This document shows, piece after piece, positions 34,775 to 44,185 of a stretch of 50,855 bases of DNA (its first letter is position 1; the number at the start of each line of letters is the position of its first letter). A model generated the notes under the pieces. That model saw nothing but the letters and a program-made list of their open reading frames with translations. It ran no database searches and was not told where the DNA came from. The position numbers were made by a program, and so were the translations under genes. The DNA comes from an uncultured Flavobacteriaceae bacterium (lineage in GTDB: Bacteria > Bacteroidota > Bacteroidia > Flavobacteriales > Flavobacteriaceae): the NCBI GenBank assembly GCA_938017825.1, contig CALIJE010000069.1, positions 1 through 50,855 of the forward strand, read 5' to 3'.

Positions 34775-35308
34775 TTATTCTTCTGAATCATCTGCTTTCG
34801 CTTCAACGTCTTTTTGAGCTTCGGATTTTGTATCCGCAACCGCAATTGGCGGAGTTTGTGCTTTAGCACCACCACCTCTTCTACTTCTTCTAGTAGTTTT
34901 CTTTTTAGGCTTGTCAGCGTTATACAACTCATTAAAATCTACCAACTCGATCATCGCCATATCGGCATTATCACCTAAACGATTACCTAGCTTTATAATT
35001 CTTGTGTACCCCCCTGGTCGATCACCTACTTTTTCAGATACCGATCCGAATAGTTCTGTAATCGCATGCTTATCTCTCAAACTTTTGAAAACGATACGTC
35101 TGTTATGCGTACCCTTCTCAGTTGTCTGATTGTTTTCGGCTTTTGATTTTGTAATCAAAGGCTCTACAAAGCGTTTCAGGGCTTTTGCCTTAGCGACAGT
35201 TGTATTGATTCGCTTATGCTCTATTAGCGAACATGCCATATTGGCCAACATGGCCTTCCTATGCGCCGTTTTACGACCTAAATGATTTATTTTTTTACCG
35301 TGTCTCAT
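34775..35308 (-). CDS. rplQ: Ribosomal protein L17 with long C-terminal tail
   Basis: L17 sits near the polypeptide exit of the large subunit. The core (residues 1-118) is standard: [57 protein letters not shown] and [10 protein letters not shown]. The protein is 177 residues, about 50 longer than the E. coli form (127). The extra tail is low-complexity: basic first ([17 protein letters not shown]), then acidic ([11 protein letters not shown]). Such tails on L17 are seen in other Bacteroidota. It is the last gene of the cluster, after rpoA, with a structured 64-nt spacer upstream and a terminator downstream. Confidence 0.95.
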   Translation of the reverse strand: MRHGKKINHLGRKTAHRKAMLANMACSLIEHKRINTTVAKAKALKRFVEPLITKSKAENNQTTEKGTHNRRIVFKSLRDKHAITELFGSVSEKVGDRPGGYTRIIKLGNRLGDNADMAMIELVDFNELYNADKPKKKTTRRSRRGGGAKAQTPPIAVADTKSEAQKDVEAKADDSEE

Positions 35309-35326
35309 TATTCCTATATTATCATC

Positions 35327-35360
35327 TTGCTACCAAACCACGCCATTGCCGTGGGAGCAA
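35327..35360 (-). other. RNA hairpin in the rpoA-rplQ spacer
   Basis: On the minus strand TTGCT..AGCAA (35331-35327 with 35360-35356) encloses a second stem CCACG/CGTGG (35342-35338 with 35354-35350), with a 7-nt loop and an asymmetric internal loop. No T run follows. It may be a processing, pausing or ribosomal-protein-binding element. Confidence 0.4.
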
Positions 35361-35372
35361 AATATGATTTAC

Positions 35373-36365
35373 TTAATCTTTGTCTAGTTTATATTTTGAA
35401 AGGTCCATTCCAAAGCTCAAACCTTTGTTGATAACCAACTCTTCTAACTCGGTCAATGATTTTTTACCGAAGTTTCTGAATTTCATCAAATCATTCTTGT
35501 TGAAGGAAACCAAATCTCCCAAGGTATCAACTTCAGCAGCTTTCAAACAGTTCAATGCACGTACTGAAAGGTCCATATCGACCAATTTCGTCTTCAACAA
35601 CTGTCGCATATGCAATGATTCCTCATCGTATGTTTCTGTTTGAGCAATCTCATCGGCCTCAAGGGTAATGCGCTCATCAGAGAATAACATAAAGTGATGT
35701 ATCAATACTTTGGCCGCTTCGGTCAGGGCATCTTTAGGGTGAATAGAACCATCGGTCTCAATTTCAAAAACCAACTTTTCGTAATCGGTCTTTTGCTCCA
35801 CACGAAAGTTCTCTATGCTGTATTTCACATTCTTTACCGGTGTAAAGATAGAATCTACAGCAATGGTCCCCAATGGAGCGCCTGATTTCTTATTTTCCTC
35901 AGCAGGAACATAGCCTCTACCTTTGTCCAAGGTAATTTCCATGTTGATACTTACTTTGGAATCCATATTACAGATTACCAATTCTGGGTTCAATACCTGA
36001 TAGCCAGAAATAAATTTCTGAAAATCACCGGCGGTCAACTGTTGTTTACCGCTTATTGAAATAGAAACTGTTTCGGCCTCTGAATCATCTATTTGTTTTT
36101 TGAAACGAACTTGTTTCAAATTCAATATCATTTCCGTTACGTCTTCTACAACCCCGGGAATTACCGAGAATTCATGTTCAACGGAATCTATACGTACGGA
36201 AGTAATCGCATGACCTTCCAATGCTGAAAGCAATACTCTTCTTAATGCGTTCCCAACGGTTAATCCGTAACCAGGTTCCAAAGGACGAAATTCAAATTTC
36301 CCTTTGAAATCTGAGGAATCGATCATTATTACTTTATCGGGTTTCTGAAAATTAAATAATGCCAT
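35373..36365 (-). CDS. rpoA: RNA polymerase alpha subunit
   Basis: The alpha subunit assembles core polymerase and contacts promoters and activators. The 330-residue protein has the N-terminal dimerization domain ([29 protein letters not shown]) and the C-terminal helix-hairpin-helix domain ([46 protein letters not shown]). The linker between them is about residues 235-250. Size and motif order are standard. It lies in the alpha operon between rpsD (19 bp upstream) and rplQ. Confidence 0.98.
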   Translation of the reverse strand: MALFNFQKPDKVIMIDSSDFKGKFEFRPLEPGYGLTVGNALRRVLLSALEGHAITSVRIDSVEHEFSVIPGVVEDVTEMILNLKQVRFKKQIDDSEAETVSISISGKQQLTAGDFQKFISGYQVLNPELVICNMDSKVSINMEITLDKGRGYVPAEENKKSGAPLGTIAVDSIFTPVKNVKYSIENFRVEQKTDYEKLVFEIETDGSIHPKDALTEAAKVLIHHFMLFSDERITLEADEIAQTETYDEESLHMRQLLKTKLVDMDLSVRALNCLKAAEVDTLGDLVSFNKNDLMKFRNFGKKSLTELEELVINKGLSFGMDLSKYKLDKD

Positions 36366-36384
36366 AATTAGATCAGTGTTGGTT

Positions 36385-36990
36385 TTATTTTGAGTATAAC
36401 TCGACTATTAGTTGTTCTTTGATATTCTCCGGAATCTGAGACCTTTCAGGAACGGCAACAAAGGTTCCTTCTTTCTTTTCAGAGTTCCAGGTAATCCATT
36501 CATACACTCTACTATTGGCTGCCAAGGCATCATTAATAGCTTGCACCGATTTCGATTTTTCCCTAACACCTACAACATCTCCAGGCTTAAGTGAGTAAGA
36601 TGGTATGTTCACCAACTCCCCGTTTACGGTAATATGTCTATGTGAAACCAATTGTCTTGCACCTCTTCTTGTATTCGAGACGCCCATGCGGTACACTACA
36701 TTATCCAATCTACATTCACACAATTGAAGAAGAATTTCACCAGTTACACCTTCTTTTCTTTTGGCGTTGGCGAAAATGTTTCTAAACTGCTTTTCCAAAA
36801 TACCGTAAGTGTACTTTGCTTTCTGTTTCTCCATTAATTGAACGGAGTATTCCGATTGTTTCCCACGGCGTCTGCTCTGTCCGTGTTGTCCTGGTGGGTA
36901 GCTTTTCTTTTCGAAAGCTTTGTCATCACCAAAAATCGCCTCACCAAATTTTCGTGCGATTTTACTAGTTGGTCCTGTGTATCTTGCCAT
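36385..36990 (-). CDS. rpsD: Ribosomal protein S4
   Basis: S4 is an early-assembly protein of the 30S subunit that binds the 5' domain of 16S rRNA. The 201-residue protein has [21 protein letters not shown], the basic region [33 protein letters not shown], and the S4 domain ([47 protein letters not shown]). No Cys cluster is present at the N-terminus, so it is the zinc-free form. In E. coli S4 represses its own operon; here an 86-nt spacer upstream holds a small inverted repeat that could serve such a role. Confidence 0.97.
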   Translation of the reverse strand: MARYTGPTSKIARKFGEAIFGDDKAFEKKSYPPGQHGQSRRRGKQSEYSVQLMEKQKAKYTYGILEKQFRNIFANAKRKEGVTGEILLQLCECRLDNVVYRMGVSNTRRGARQLVSHRHITVNGELVNIPSYSLKPGDVVGVREKSKSVQAINDALAANSRVYEWITWNSEKKEGTFVAVPERSQIPENIKEQLIVELYSK

Positions 36991-37037
36991 TCTCTTATAG
37001 TTTGAAGTGTGATTATGAATTAAGGCTTATCCTTCGA

Positions 37038-37061
37038 TAATCGTTCACTACACTTCGATTA
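37038..37061 (-). other. Inverted repeat in the rpsK-rpsD spacer
   Basis: TAATCG (37038-37043) pairs with CGATTA (37056-37061) around a 12-nt loop, inside the 86-nt gap before rpsD. Six AT-rich pairs give a weak hairpin. The place, just before the S4 gene, suggests a leader element (inference). Confidence 0.3.
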
Positions 37062-37076
37062 GAAATATATTTGAAA

Positions 37077-37469
37077 TTAAACTCTTCTTCTTTTTGGAGG
37101 TCTACAACCGTTATGCGGCGTTGGCGTAATATCGATGATCTCGGTAACCTCAATGCCTGAATTGTGAATAGAGCGAATTGCCGACTCTCTACCATTTCCA
37201 GGGCCCTTAACGTATACCTTCACCTTACGAAGACCGGCTTCGTGTGCAACCTTCGCACAATCCTCAGCAGCGATCTGAGCGGCATATGGCGTATTCTTCT
37301 TAGAACCGCGAAATCCCATTTTGCCTGCAGATGACCATGAAATCACATCACCCTTTTTGTTCGTCAGGGAAATAATGATATTGTTAAAAGACGCAGTTAC
37401 GTGGGCCTCACCGACCGATTCGATGATAACCTTGCGCTTCTTGGTTGATTTTGCACTTGACTTTGCCAT
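37077..37469 (-). CDS. rpsK: Ribosomal protein S11
   Basis: S11 lies on the platform of the 30S subunit and helps shape the mRNA exit site. The 130-residue protein has the family pattern [61 protein letters not shown], and the closing [27 protein letters not shown] basic N-terminus ([11 protein letters not shown]) precedes it. It starts 13 bp after the stop of rpsM. The order infA-rpmJ-rpsM-rpsK-rpsD-rpoA-rplQ is that of the bacterial alpha operon. Confidence 0.98.
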   Translation of the reverse strand: MAKSSAKSTKKRKVIIESVGEAHVTASFNNIIISLTNKKGDVISWSSAGKMGFRGSKKNTPYAAQIAAEDCAKVAHEAGLRKVKVYVKGPGNGRESAIRSIHNSGIEVTEIIDITPTPHNGCRPPKRRRV

Positions 37470-37482
37470 AGTATACTACTTA

Positions 37483-37857
37483 TTATTTGGTAGCTTTCTT
37501 CTTGTTAGCGACCGTTTTTCTTTTTCCTTTTCTCGTCCTAGAGTTGTTTTTGGTACGTTGACCTCTTAAAGGCAGACCAGATCTATGGCGAATTCCACGA
37601 TAACAACCGATATCCATTAATCGCTTAATGTTCAATTGTGTTTCGGACCGCAACTCACCTTCAATTGTGTAGCTACCTACAGCCTCACGAATACGGCCTA
37701 TTTCATCATCGCTCCAATCAGACACCTTGGTGTCTTCACTTACTTTTGCGGTTTCCAAAATTTCTTTGGCCCTGTTTTTCCCAATTCCAAAGATATATGT
37801 CAAGGCAATTACGCCTCTCTTTTGTTTTGGAATATCTATACCTGCAATTCTTGCCAT
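37483..37857 (-). CDS. rpsM: Ribosomal protein S13
   Basis: S13 is at the head of the 30S subunit and bridges to L5 and the P-site tRNA. The 124-residue protein has [30 protein letters not shown], the helix-two-turn-helix, and the basic C-terminal tail ([38 protein letters not shown]) that touches tRNA. Length fits the family. It begins 2 bp after the rpmJ stop, so the genes are tightly packed, and rpsK follows after 13 bp. Confidence 0.98.
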   Translation of the reverse strand: MARIAGIDIPKQKRGVIALTYIFGIGKNRAKEILETAKVSEDTKVSDWSDDEIGRIREAVGSYTIEGELRSETQLNIKRLMDIGCYRGIRHRSGLPLRGQRTKNNSRTRKGKRKTVANKKKATK

Positions 37858-37859
37858 AA

Positions 37860-37976
37860 TTATCCTTGTCTTTGTTTAAATCTAGGATTCTTTTTGTTGA
37901 TTACATATAATCTGCCCTTTCTGCGAACTATCTTGCAGTCGGCACTTCTTTTCTTTACTGATGCTCTAACTTTCAT
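37860..37976 (-). CDS. rpmJ: Ribosomal protein L36, zinc-free form
   Basis: This 38-codon gene encodes a protein beginning [11 protein letters not shown] and ending FKQRQG, a clear L36 of the large subunit. The usual zinc site of E. coli L36 (Cys11, Cys14, Cys27, His33) is reduced to Cys14 alone: Ser is at 11, Asn at 27 and Phe at 33, so the protein should not bind zinc. Start and stop are exact (ATG 37976, TAA 37862-37860). It lies between infA (9 bp) and rpsM (2 bp), the normal place. Confidence 0.95.
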   Translation of the reverse strand: MKVRASVKKRSADCKIVRRKGRLYVINKKNPRFKQRQG

Positions 37977-37985
37977 CTTAATATC

Positions 37986-38201
37986 TTAATATCTGTACGT
38001 GATTCTTGCTTTTGACAAATCATACGGACTCATTTCGAGTTTTACCTTATCGCCCGGGAGCAATTTGATATAGTGCATACGCATCTTTCCCGAAATATGT
38101 GCGGTAACGACATGACCGTTTTCCAACTCAACACGAAACATTGCATTAGACAATGCCTCAATGATACTTCCATCTTGTTCTATTGCTGCTTGTTTTGCCA
38201 T
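37986..38201 (-). CDS. infA: Translation initiation factor IF-1
   Basis: IF-1 occupies the A site of the 30S subunit during initiation. The 71-residue protein is one OB fold ([63 protein letters not shown]), of usual length. It starts 1 bp after the secY stop, and adk and map, which lie between secY and infA in many bacteria, are missing here. rpmJ follows after 9 bp. Confidence 0.97.
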   Translation of the reverse strand: MAKQAAIEQDGSIIEALSNAMFRVELENGHVVTAHISGKMRMHYIKLLPGDKVKLEMSPYDLSKARITYRY

Positions 38202-38202
38202 T

Positions 38203-39555
38203 TTAAGCTACTTTTCTATTTTTTCCAGATTTCATTAAACCGTCATAATGGCGATTCAATAAGTACGCGTTTACTTGTTGTACGGTATCGATCGCTACCC
38301 CTACCATAATCAAAAGTGATGTGCCACCGTAGAACAATGCCCAACCACCATCAACACCCAACAACTTTACCACAAATGCAGGTAAAATTGCCAAGAATGC
38401 TAAAAATATTGATCCTGGCAACGTGATCAGCGACATAATCTTATCCAAGAAATCGCCCGTTTCCTTGCCAGGGCGTATACCCGGAATGAAACCACCGCTG
38501 CGCTTTAAATCATCTGCCATCTTATTCGTCGGCACGGTAATCGCCGTGTAGAAATAGGTGAAAATGATGATTAAAATAGCGAACAATAAATTGTACGCCC
38601 AACCGAACATATCGGCAAAATTCACTTGCATCCACTGTCCAACAGCTGTATCTTTCATAAAGCCAGAACTACCAATTAAACCAGGAACGAACATTATCGC
38701 CTGGGCAAAAATGATAGGCATAACCCCAGAGGCGTTAAGCTTTAACGGAATATACTGCCTTGTTCCCATGGCGTTCTTCTCATAACCGCCGGAGGCAGTT
38801 CTTCTTGCATACTGTACCGGAATTTGTCTTGTTGCCATCACCAAGAGTACACAGGCCAAGATTACCAAGAACCATATAATTACCTCCACAAGCATGAACA
38901 TAATTCCACCCGTATTGTTCGATGTACGTAACACAAACTCCTGAACAAATGATTGGGGCATTGTGGCAATAATACCGATCATAATAAGTAATGATATACC
39001 ATTACCGATACCTTTATCCGTAATTTTCTCTCCCAACCACATGGCAAATACACAACCTGTTACCAAGATAATGACGGCCGGAATCATAAAATCAAGACCT
39101 TTTCCCATAAGGAACGCACTATCCTGTACCCCGAACATAGTTCCTAGGCTATATAAATATGCAGGTGCCTGAACAATACATATACCTATGGTCAACCATC
39201 TGGTAATTTGATTTATGGTCTTTCTACCGCTCTCACCTTCTTTCTGTAACTTTTGAAGATATGGTATGGCAATACCCATCAACTGCACCACAATCGATGC
39301 CGAAATATAGGGCATGATTCCCAAGGCGAATATAGAAACATTAGAGAAGGCACCACCAGTAAATGCATTCAACAGGCCAAAGATTCCCTGACCAGTACCG
39401 TCTTCCAAAGACGACAACTGCGATGAATCAATTCCTGGCAATACAATCTGGCAACCAAAACGGTAAACCAATAAGAGCCCTAGCGTAATAAGAATTCTTT
39501 TACGAAGCTCTTCGATTTTCCAAATGTTGGTTATGACCTCTATAAATTTCTTCAT
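38203..39555 (-). CDS. secY: Protein translocase subunit SecY
   Basis: SecY is the channel of the SecYEG translocon in the inner membrane. The 450-residue protein has ten hydrophobic helices. The N-terminal region has [24 protein letters not shown], the cytosolic loop after helix 4-5 has [17 protein letters not shown], and helix 7 onward has [24 protein letters not shown]. The last loop and tail have [15 protein letters not shown]. It follows rplO after 12 bp and is followed by infA after 1 bp. Confidence 0.98.
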   Translation of the reverse strand: MKKFIEVITNIWKIEELRKRILITLGLLLVYRFGCQIVLPGIDSSQLSSLEDGTGQGIFGLLNAFTGGAFSNVSIFALGIMPYISASIVVQLMGIAIPYLQKLQKEGESGRKTINQITRWLTIGICIVQAPAYLYSLGTMFGVQDSAFLMGKGLDFMIPAVIILVTGCVFAMWLGEKITDKGIGNGISLLIMIGIIATMPQSFVQEFVLRTSNNTGGIMFMLVEVIIWFLVILACVLLVMATRQIPVQYARRTASGGYEKNAMGTRQYIPLKLNASGVMPIIFAQAIMFVPGLIGSSGFMKDTAVGQWMQVNFADMFGWAYNLLFAILIIIFTYFYTAITVPTNKMADDLKRSGGFIPGIRPGKETGDFLDKIMSLITLPGSIFLAFLAILPAFVVKLLGVDGGWALFYGGTSLLIMVGVAIDTVQQVNAYLLNRHYDGLMKSGKNRKVA

Positions 39556-39567
39556 AATAAAATCAAC

Positions 39568-40020
39568 TTATAAACTTATTGCTTCTCCTCCTGCAGCCTC
39601 GATTGCAGCCTTGGCAGAGGCACTAAATTTATGAACGGAAACTTTCAAACCTGCTTTAAGTTCACCGCCTCCTAAAATCTTAACTAAATCATTCTTACGG
39701 GCCAAACGGTTTTCAACAAGGGTTTCAAAAGTAACCGTGTCTTTCACAACCTTCTTGTCGACCAATTCTTGAAGTTTGTCCAAATTAATTCCTTGGTACT
39801 CCTTTCTATTGATATTGGTGAAACCAAATTTTGGCACACGTCTTTGAAGAGGCATTTGACCACCTTCAAAACCGATCTTTTTAGAATAACCAGATCTAGA
39901 CTTTGCACCTTTGTGACCTCTTGTCGCTGTGCCGCCCTTACCGGAACCTTGGCCTCGACCAACAATCTTTCCTGCTCTATTTACAGCTCCTTTGGCTGGT
40001 TTCAGATTACTTAAATTCAT
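39568..40020 (-). CDS. rplO: Ribosomal protein L15
   Basis: L15 is a large-subunit protein that binds 23S rRNA. The 150-residue protein has MNLSNLKPAKGAVNRAGKIVGRGQGSGKGGTATRGHKGAKSRSGYSKKIGFEGGQMPLQRRVPKFGF, the glycine-rich basic N-terminal tail typical of L15, and the globular part ending VHKFSASAKAAIEAAGGEAISL. It sits between rpmD (14 bp) and secY (12 bp), the normal spc order. Confidence 0.98.
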   Translation of the reverse strand: MNLSNLKPAKGAVNRAGKIVGRGQGSGKGGTATRGHKGAKSRSGYSKKIGFEGGQMPLQRRVPKFGFTNINRKEYQGINLDKLQELVDKKVVKDTVTFETLVENRLARKNDLVKILGGGELKAGLKVSVHKFSASAKAAIEAAGGEAISL

Positions 40021-40034
40021 CTCTAACTTATATA

Positions 40035-40214
40035 TTAAGCTTCTTGGGTAGAAACTAAATGTTTAACCTTATTTATCATACCTAGAATACTCGGTGTAGC
40101 TTCATGTTCTACTTCCTGACCGATTCCCTTAAGCCCTAAAGCCGCTAGTGTCTTCTTTTGATTTGCAAGCTTTTTAATGCTACTCTTCACCTGCTTTACC
40201 TTAATCTTTGCCAT
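40035..40214 (-). CDS. rpmD: Ribosomal protein L30
   Basis: This 59-codon gene lies in the 231-bp gap between rpsE and rplO. Its protein begins MAKIKVKQVKSSIKKLANQK, continues TLAALGLKGIGQEVEHEATPSILGMI and ends KHLVSTQEA, the full L30 fold of the large subunit. Start ATG is at 40214 and stop TAA at 40037-40035. It is 37 bp after rpsE and 14 bp before rplO. Confidence 0.95.
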   Translation of the reverse strand: MAKIKVKQVKSSIKKLANQKKTLAALGLKGIGQEVEHEATPSILGMINKVKHLVSTQEA

Positions 40215-40251
40215 TTCTCTATGGTATATTGAGTCCGGATATTTACCGGAA

Positions 40252-40776
40252 TTATCCTTTAAAAACTTTTTCTAGCGAAACACCTCTTTGGCGTGCCACC
40301 GTACCCGCATCCCTTAGTTGCAATAATGCATCAAAGGTAGCTTTAACCACGTTGTGAGGGTTGGAGGAACCTTGTGATTTTGAAAGCACGTCATGCACTC
40401 CAACAGATTCCAGTACCGCTCTAACGGCACCTCCTGCAATAACACCGGTACCATGTGAAGCTGGCTGTATATACACCCTAGCACCACCGTACTTACCTTT
40501 TTGCTCATGTGGCAAGGTATGACCGTTCAACGGAATACGAATAAGGTTCTTCTTACCATCTTCAATGGCTTTCGCAATGGCGGTTGCAACTTCTTTAGAC
40601 TTTCCTAGCCCGTGACCTACCACACCATGTTCGTCACCTACGACAACAATTGCCGAAAAGCCGAACGCTCTACCACCTTTGGTTACCTTGGTTACACGTT
40701 GTACGCCAACCAATTTGTCCTTTAATTCCAGTCCTCCTGGTTTAACGGTCTCTACGTTTTTGTATTTCTGGTACAT
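40252..40776 (-). CDS. rpsE: Ribosomal protein S5
   Basis: S5 is part of the 30S decoding region and the mRNA entry. The 174-residue protein has [67 protein letters not shown], the double-stranded-RNA-binding-like N-domain, and the C-domain [47 protein letters not shown]. The conserved loop with Lys and Gly (KGGRAFGF) is where spectinomycin-resistance changes occur in other bacteria. It follows rplR after 9 bp. Confidence 0.98.
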   Translation of the reverse strand: MYQKYKNVETVKPGGLELKDKLVGVQRVTKVTKGGRAFGFSAIVVVGDEHGVVGHGLGKSKEVATAIAKAIEDGKKNLIRIPLNGHTLPHEQKGKYGGARVYIQPASHGTGVIAGGAVRAVLESVGVHDVLSKSQGSSNPHNVVKATFDALLQLRDAGTVARQRGVSLEKVFKG

Positions 40777-40785
40777 AAATTTTAT

Positions 40786-41142
40786 TTAGAATTCCAATCC
40801 TGCTTCTCGTGCACCTTCGGCCAACGACTTTACGCGACCGTGATACAAATTACCACCTCTATCAAAAGCTACTTTGTCAATACCTGCCTTTTTGGCTTTC
40901 TCGGCAATCGCCTTTCCTACCAAATTCGCTATTTCGGTCTTGCTACCTTTAGCCTTTGCCAAATCTTTATCTCTTGAAGAAACAGCAAGCAAAGTTGTGC
41001 CGTTTTCATCGTTGATAACCTGAGCATAGATTTCACTATTACTTCTGAAAACGGATAGCCTTGGACGCTCAGCGGTACCAGAGGAAACCTTTCTAATCCT
41101 TTTTCTAATTCTATATTTTCTTTGAACTTTAGATAATGCCAT
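40786..41142 (-). CDS. rplR: Ribosomal protein L18
   Basis: L18 binds 5S rRNA with L5. The 118-residue protein has the basic N-terminus ([52 protein letters not shown]) and the C-domain ([51 protein letters not shown]). It is 10 bp after rplF and 9 bp before rpsE, the normal spc order. Confidence 0.97.
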   Translation of the reverse strand: MALSKVQRKYRIRKRIRKVSSGTAERPRLSVFRSNSEIYAQVINDENGTTLLAVSSRDKDLAKAKGSKTEIANLVGKAIAEKAKKAGIDKVAFDRGGNLYHGRVKSLAEGAREAGLEF

Positions 41143-41152
41143 ACTTCAATGA

Positions 41153-41695
41153 TTAAGCTGATTTACCTGCTTTTCTTCTTAATTGTTCACCAACGAACTT
41201 GATACCCTTTCCTTTATACGGTTCTGGCTTGCGGAACGAACGTATTTTCGCTGCCACCTGGCCTACCAATTGCTTGTCAAAAGACGTTAATTTAACGATA
41301 GGGTTTTTACCTTTTTCAGAAATGGTCTCTACCTTTACCTCAGGCGCAATATCCAAAACAATATTGTGCGAGAAGCCAAGGGCCAAATCAAGTTTTTGTC
41401 CTTGATTACTGGCACGATAACCAACACCTACAAGCTCAAGTTCTTTCGTCCATCCTTTGGAAACACCTTCCACCATATTCAGGACCAATGAACGATACAA
41501 ACCATGTTTTGATTTGTGTTCTTTCGAATCGCTAGGTCGTGTTACCATAGCTTGTCCATCTTCAATCTTAATATCGACACCCGAAAATTCTTGGGTCAAT
41601 TCGCCTAATTTACCTTTTACGTTCACCACATTGTTGTTCACCTCAACGGTAACTCCTTCTGGGATCGCAATTGGATTATTTCCTATTCTAGACAT
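41153..41695 (-). CDS. rplF: Ribosomal protein L6
   Basis: L6 is at the base of the factor-binding stalk in the large subunit. The 180-residue protein has two similar halves: MSRIGNNPIAIPEGVTVEVNNNVVNVKGKLGELTQEFSGVDIKIEDG, then GWTKELELVGVGYRASNQGQKLDLALGFSH, with the C-terminal signature RKPEPYKGKGIKFVGEQLRRKAGKSA. It is 20 bp after rpsH and 10 bp before rplR. Confidence 0.98.
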   Translation of the reverse strand: MSRIGNNPIAIPEGVTVEVNNNVVNVKGKLGELTQEFSGVDIKIEDGQAMVTRPSDSKEHKSKHGLYRSLVLNMVEGVSKGWTKELELVGVGYRASNQGQKLDLALGFSHNIVLDIAPEVKVETISEKGKNPIVKLTSFDKQLVGQVAAKIRSFRKPEPYKGKGIKFVGEQLRRKAGKSA

Positions 41696-41715
41696 TTCTT
41701 AATACTTTATCTCTA

Positions 41716-42114
41716 TTAGTAAACGTAACACAATACTTCACCACCTACATTATCTTGCTTGGCTTGTTTGCTTGTCATCACCCCATGAGAGGTAGAAACA
41801 ATTGCAATTCCCAAACCATTAAGAACACGGGGCAAAGAATCTGAACCGGCATACTTACGCAGACCAGGCTTACTTACTCTTTGAATTTTTCTGATAACAG
41901 GCTCTTTGGTAACCTTGTCATATTTCAAAGCGATCTTAATTACGCCTTGAACCTTGTCGTCCAAAAATTTGTAGCTTAGGATATACCCTTGGTCAAACAA
42001 AATTTTGGTCATTTCTTTCTTAACATTGGAAGCAGGAATCTCAACAACCCTATGACCCGCAGCATTTGCGTTTCTTATCCTAGTTAAATAATCTGCTATA
42101 GTATCTGTAACCAT
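41716..42114 (-). CDS. rpsH: Ribosomal protein S8
   Basis: S8 is an early-assembly protein of the central domain of 16S rRNA. The 132-residue protein has [42 protein letters not shown] in the N-domain and the signature [37 protein letters not shown] at the C-terminus. In E. coli S8 represses its own operon by binding a hairpin in the mRNA; here the 68-nt spacer upstream holds a two-part hairpin that could do the same. The gene follows rpsN. Confidence 0.98.
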   Translation of the reverse strand: MVTDTIADYLTRIRNANAAGHRVVEIPASNVKKEMTKILFDQGYILSYKFLDDKVQGVIKIALKYDKVTKEPVIRKIQRVSKPGLRKYAGSDSLPRVLNGLGIAIVSTSHGVMTSKQAKQDNVGGEVLCYVY

Positions 42115-42133
42115 TCTTATATATTTTGGTGAC

Positions 42134-42164
42134 GGTTTCCGGCGGTTTCGCCAGACCTGAAACC
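42134..42164 (-). other. RNA hairpin in the rpsN-rpsH spacer
   Basis: In the 68-nt gap before rpsH, GGTTTC (42134-42139) pairs with GAAACC (42159-42164) and encloses a second stem GGCG/CGCC (42141-42144 with 42149-42152) with a 4-nt loop and an asymmetric bulge. It has no T run. Position before the S8 gene suggests a ribosomal-protein-binding element (inference). Confidence 0.45.
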
Positions 42165-42182
42165 AGTTTATTCTAATTTATT

Positions 42183-42452
42183 CTACCAGCTGGCCTTCTT
42201 AACACCAGGAATTAATCCTTGATTCGCCATTTCTCTGAATTTTACCCTTGAAATACCGAAAGTTCTCATGTACCCTTTTGGTCTTCCCGTTAACTTGCAT
42301 CTGTTGTGCATGCGAACCGGTGAAGCATCTTTAGGCAGTTTTTGGAGCCCTTCGTAATCCCCAGCTTCTTTCAAAGCCTTTCTCTTTTCAGCATATTTTG
42401 CAACCGTTCTAGCTCTTTTACGTTCACGAGCTTTCATTGATTCCTTTGCCAT
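42183..42452 (-). CDS. rpsN: Ribosomal protein S14, zinc-free form
   Basis: S14 lies in the head of the 30S subunit. The 89-residue protein has [73 protein letters not shown]. The Cys-x2-Cys...Cys-x2-Cys zinc knuckle of the short form is absent, with one Cys left, so this is the zinc-independent version. It lies 3 bp after rplE and 68 bp before rpsH. Confidence 0.97.
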   Translation of the reverse strand: MAKESMKARERKRARTVAKYAEKRKALKEAGDYEGLQKLPKDASPVRMHNRCKLTGRPKGYMRTFGISRVKFREMANQGLIPGVKKASW

Positions 42453-42455
42453 ATC

Positions 42456-43007
42456 TTACTTCTTTTTGAAGGGTAATCCCAATTCTGTTAATAATGATTT
42501 TGCTTCTTTATCGGTTTCAGCAGATGTTACGAATGTAATATCCATACCGTTGATTCTATTTATCTTATCGATATTGATCTCTGGAAAAATAATCTGTTCC
42601 GTGACCCCAAGGCTATAATTACCCCTACCATCGAAACCTGTTGCCTTTATTCCTTGAAAATCACGTACACGTGGCAAGGCACTCGTTACCAATCTATCCA
42701 AAAATTCATACATGCGCTCGCCGCGGAGGGTAACCTTGGCACCAATGGGCATGCCTTTTCTTAATTTGAAGGCCGCAACGTCTTTTTTGGAAACAGTCGC
42801 AACCGCTCTCTGACCGGTAATATTGGAAAGCTCTTCTACAGCATGCTCGATAAGTTTTTTATCGGCCACAGCAGCGCCTATTCCTCTACTTACAACTATT
42901 TTCTTAAGCTTGGGAACTTGCATTACATTGTTGTAACTATATTCCTTTACCAAAGCACCTACTATGCGCTCCTTATATTCTGATTTTAATCTTGCTACGT
43001 ATGCCAT
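42456..43007 (-). CDS. rplE: Ribosomal protein L5
   Basis: L5 binds 5S rRNA and touches the P-site tRNA. The 183-residue protein has [90 protein letters not shown] and the closing [32 protein letters not shown]. Length and motifs are standard. It begins 2 bp after the rplX stop and rpsN follows after 3 bp. Confidence 0.98.
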   Translation of the reverse strand: MAYVARLKSEYKERIVGALVKEYSYNNVMQVPKLKKIVVSRGIGAAVADKKLIEHAVEELSNITGQRAVATVSKKDVAAFKLRKGMPIGAKVTLRGERMYEFLDRLVTSALPRVRDFQGIKATGFDGRGNYSLGVTEQIIFPEINIDKINRINGMDITFVTSAETDKEAKSLLTELGLPFKKK

Positions 43008-43009
43008 AA

Positions 43010-43324
43010 CTAAATTACTTCATTGGATTTTTTAGAAAAACGCACCTTTTTTCCATCTCTGATGTCGAATCCTACTCGAGTTACATCACCCGATTTAGCA
43101 TCGATCAATGCAAGATTTGAAATATGAATTGGTGCCTCTTTTTGTACGATGCCCCCTTGTGGGTTTTTCGCGCTCGGCTTTTCGTGTTTAGATACCATAT
43201 TGGCACCTTCAATGATCGCCTTGTTCTTGTCAACGAATACCTTCATCACTTTGCCCTCGGTACCTTTGTGGTCTCCAGCCATGATGCGTACTGTATCTCC
43301 TGTTTTTATTTTTAATTTGCTCAT
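43010..43324 (-). CDS. rplX: Ribosomal protein L24
   Basis: L24 starts assembly of the large subunit and lines the tunnel exit. The 104-residue protein has the KOW motif region [71 protein letters not shown]. Length fits. It is 13 bp after rplN and 2 bp before rplE in the normal spc order. Confidence 0.97.
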   Translation of the reverse strand: MSKLKIKTGDTVRIMAGDHKGTEGKVMKVFVDKNKAIIEGANMVSKHEKPSAKNPQGGIVQKEAPIHISNLALIDAKSGDVTRVGFDIRDGKKVRFSKKSNEVI

Positions 43325-43337
43325 TCTCTTCTATACT

Positions 43338-43706
43338 TTATAGTACCTCTGGTGCTAATGATACGATTTTCATGAATTGCTTGTCACGAAGCTCTCTTGC
43401 CACAGGGCCAAAAACACGGGTTCCTCTCATTTCTCCCGTAGGGTTTAAGAGAACGCATGCATTGTCATCAAAACGAATATAGGAACCATCCGGGCGTCTT
43501 ACTTCCTTCTTGGTACGCACTACAACTGCCGTAGAAACCGTTCCTTTCTTAATACCACCATTCGGGGTAGCCTCTTTCACGGTCACAACGATCTTATCGC
43601 CAATTGACGCATATCTTCTTTTTGTACCACCCAATACCCTGATGGTCAAAACCTCTTTTGCACCTGTGTTATCCGCAACCTTTAGTCTAGATTCCTGCTG
43701 TAACAT
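43338..43706 (-). CDS. rplN: Ribosomal protein L14
   Basis: L14 is a beta-barrel protein at the subunit interface. The 122-residue protein has [122 protein letters not shown]-type motifs: the DNTGAK signature, the GTRVFGPV loop and the closing LAPEVL. It follows rpsQ by 1 bp and heads the spc part of the cluster. Confidence 0.98.
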   Translation of the reverse strand: MLQQESRLKVADNTGAKEVLTIRVLGGTKRRYASIGDKIVVTVKEATPNGGIKKGTVSTAVVVRTKKEVRRPDGSYIRFDDNACVLLNPTGEMRGTRVFGPVARELRDKQFMKIVSLAPEVL

Positions 43707-43707
43707 A

Positions 43708-43968
43708 TTATTTAGCTCTTTCTAAGATTTCTACTAACCTCCAACATTTGGTCTTACTCATCGGACGGGTCTCCATGATTTTTACGGTATCGCCTTCTTT
43801 GCAATCGTTCTTTTCATCATGAGCGACATATTTCTTTGTCTTCAAGACGAACTTACCGTACATGGGGTGTTTTACTCTTTTAACCTCGGCAACAACGATG
43901 GATTTTTCCATTTTGTTACTGGTTACAACACCGATTCTTTCTTTTCTTAAGTTTCTTTTATCTTCCAT
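43708..43968 (-). CDS. rpsQ: Ribosomal protein S17
   Basis: S17 is an OB-fold protein of the 30S body. The 86-residue protein has [79 protein letters not shown] with the signature [16 protein letters not shown]. It lies between rpmC (13 bp) and rplN (1 bp), normal S10-operon order. Confidence 0.97.
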   Translation of the reverse strand: MEDKRNLRKERIGVVTSNKMEKSIVVAEVKRVKHPMYGKFVLKTKKYVAHDEKNDCKEGDTVKIMETRPMSKTKCWRLVEILERAK

Positions 43969-43981
43969 AAAGCAGAACCAA

Positions 43982-44173
43982 TTATTGGTTTTCCCTTTTA
44001 GTTAATTCCGTTGCCAATCGTGCAGCGGTTCTACGTACTTGTCTTATTTGAAGCGGGTTTTCCAACGGAGTCACAAAGTGCGCCATTTTCAAATCTGCAT
44101 GCTGTTTTTTGAACTCTCCCAGCTTTGTTACCAGCTCTTCGGTAGATAATTCTTTGATTTCTTTATTTTTCAT
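43982..44173 (-). CDS. rpmC: Ribosomal protein L29
   Basis: L29 is a small three-helix protein near the polypeptide exit, where SRP and trigger factor dock. The 63-residue protein has [28 protein letters not shown] and [21 protein letters not shown], the usual helical pattern. It lies between rplP (12 bp) and rpsQ (13 bp). Confidence 0.96.
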   Translation of the reverse strand: MKNKEIKELSTEELVTKLGEFKKQHADLKMAHFVTPLENPLQIRQVRRTAARLATELTKRENQ

Positions 44174-44185
44174 GCTTCCCTCTTA

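Noticed and set aside
37013-37195. 60-codon minus-strand frame over the rpsK end and spacer
   Set aside because: It is out of frame with rpsK, has no family likeness and lies mostly within rpsK.
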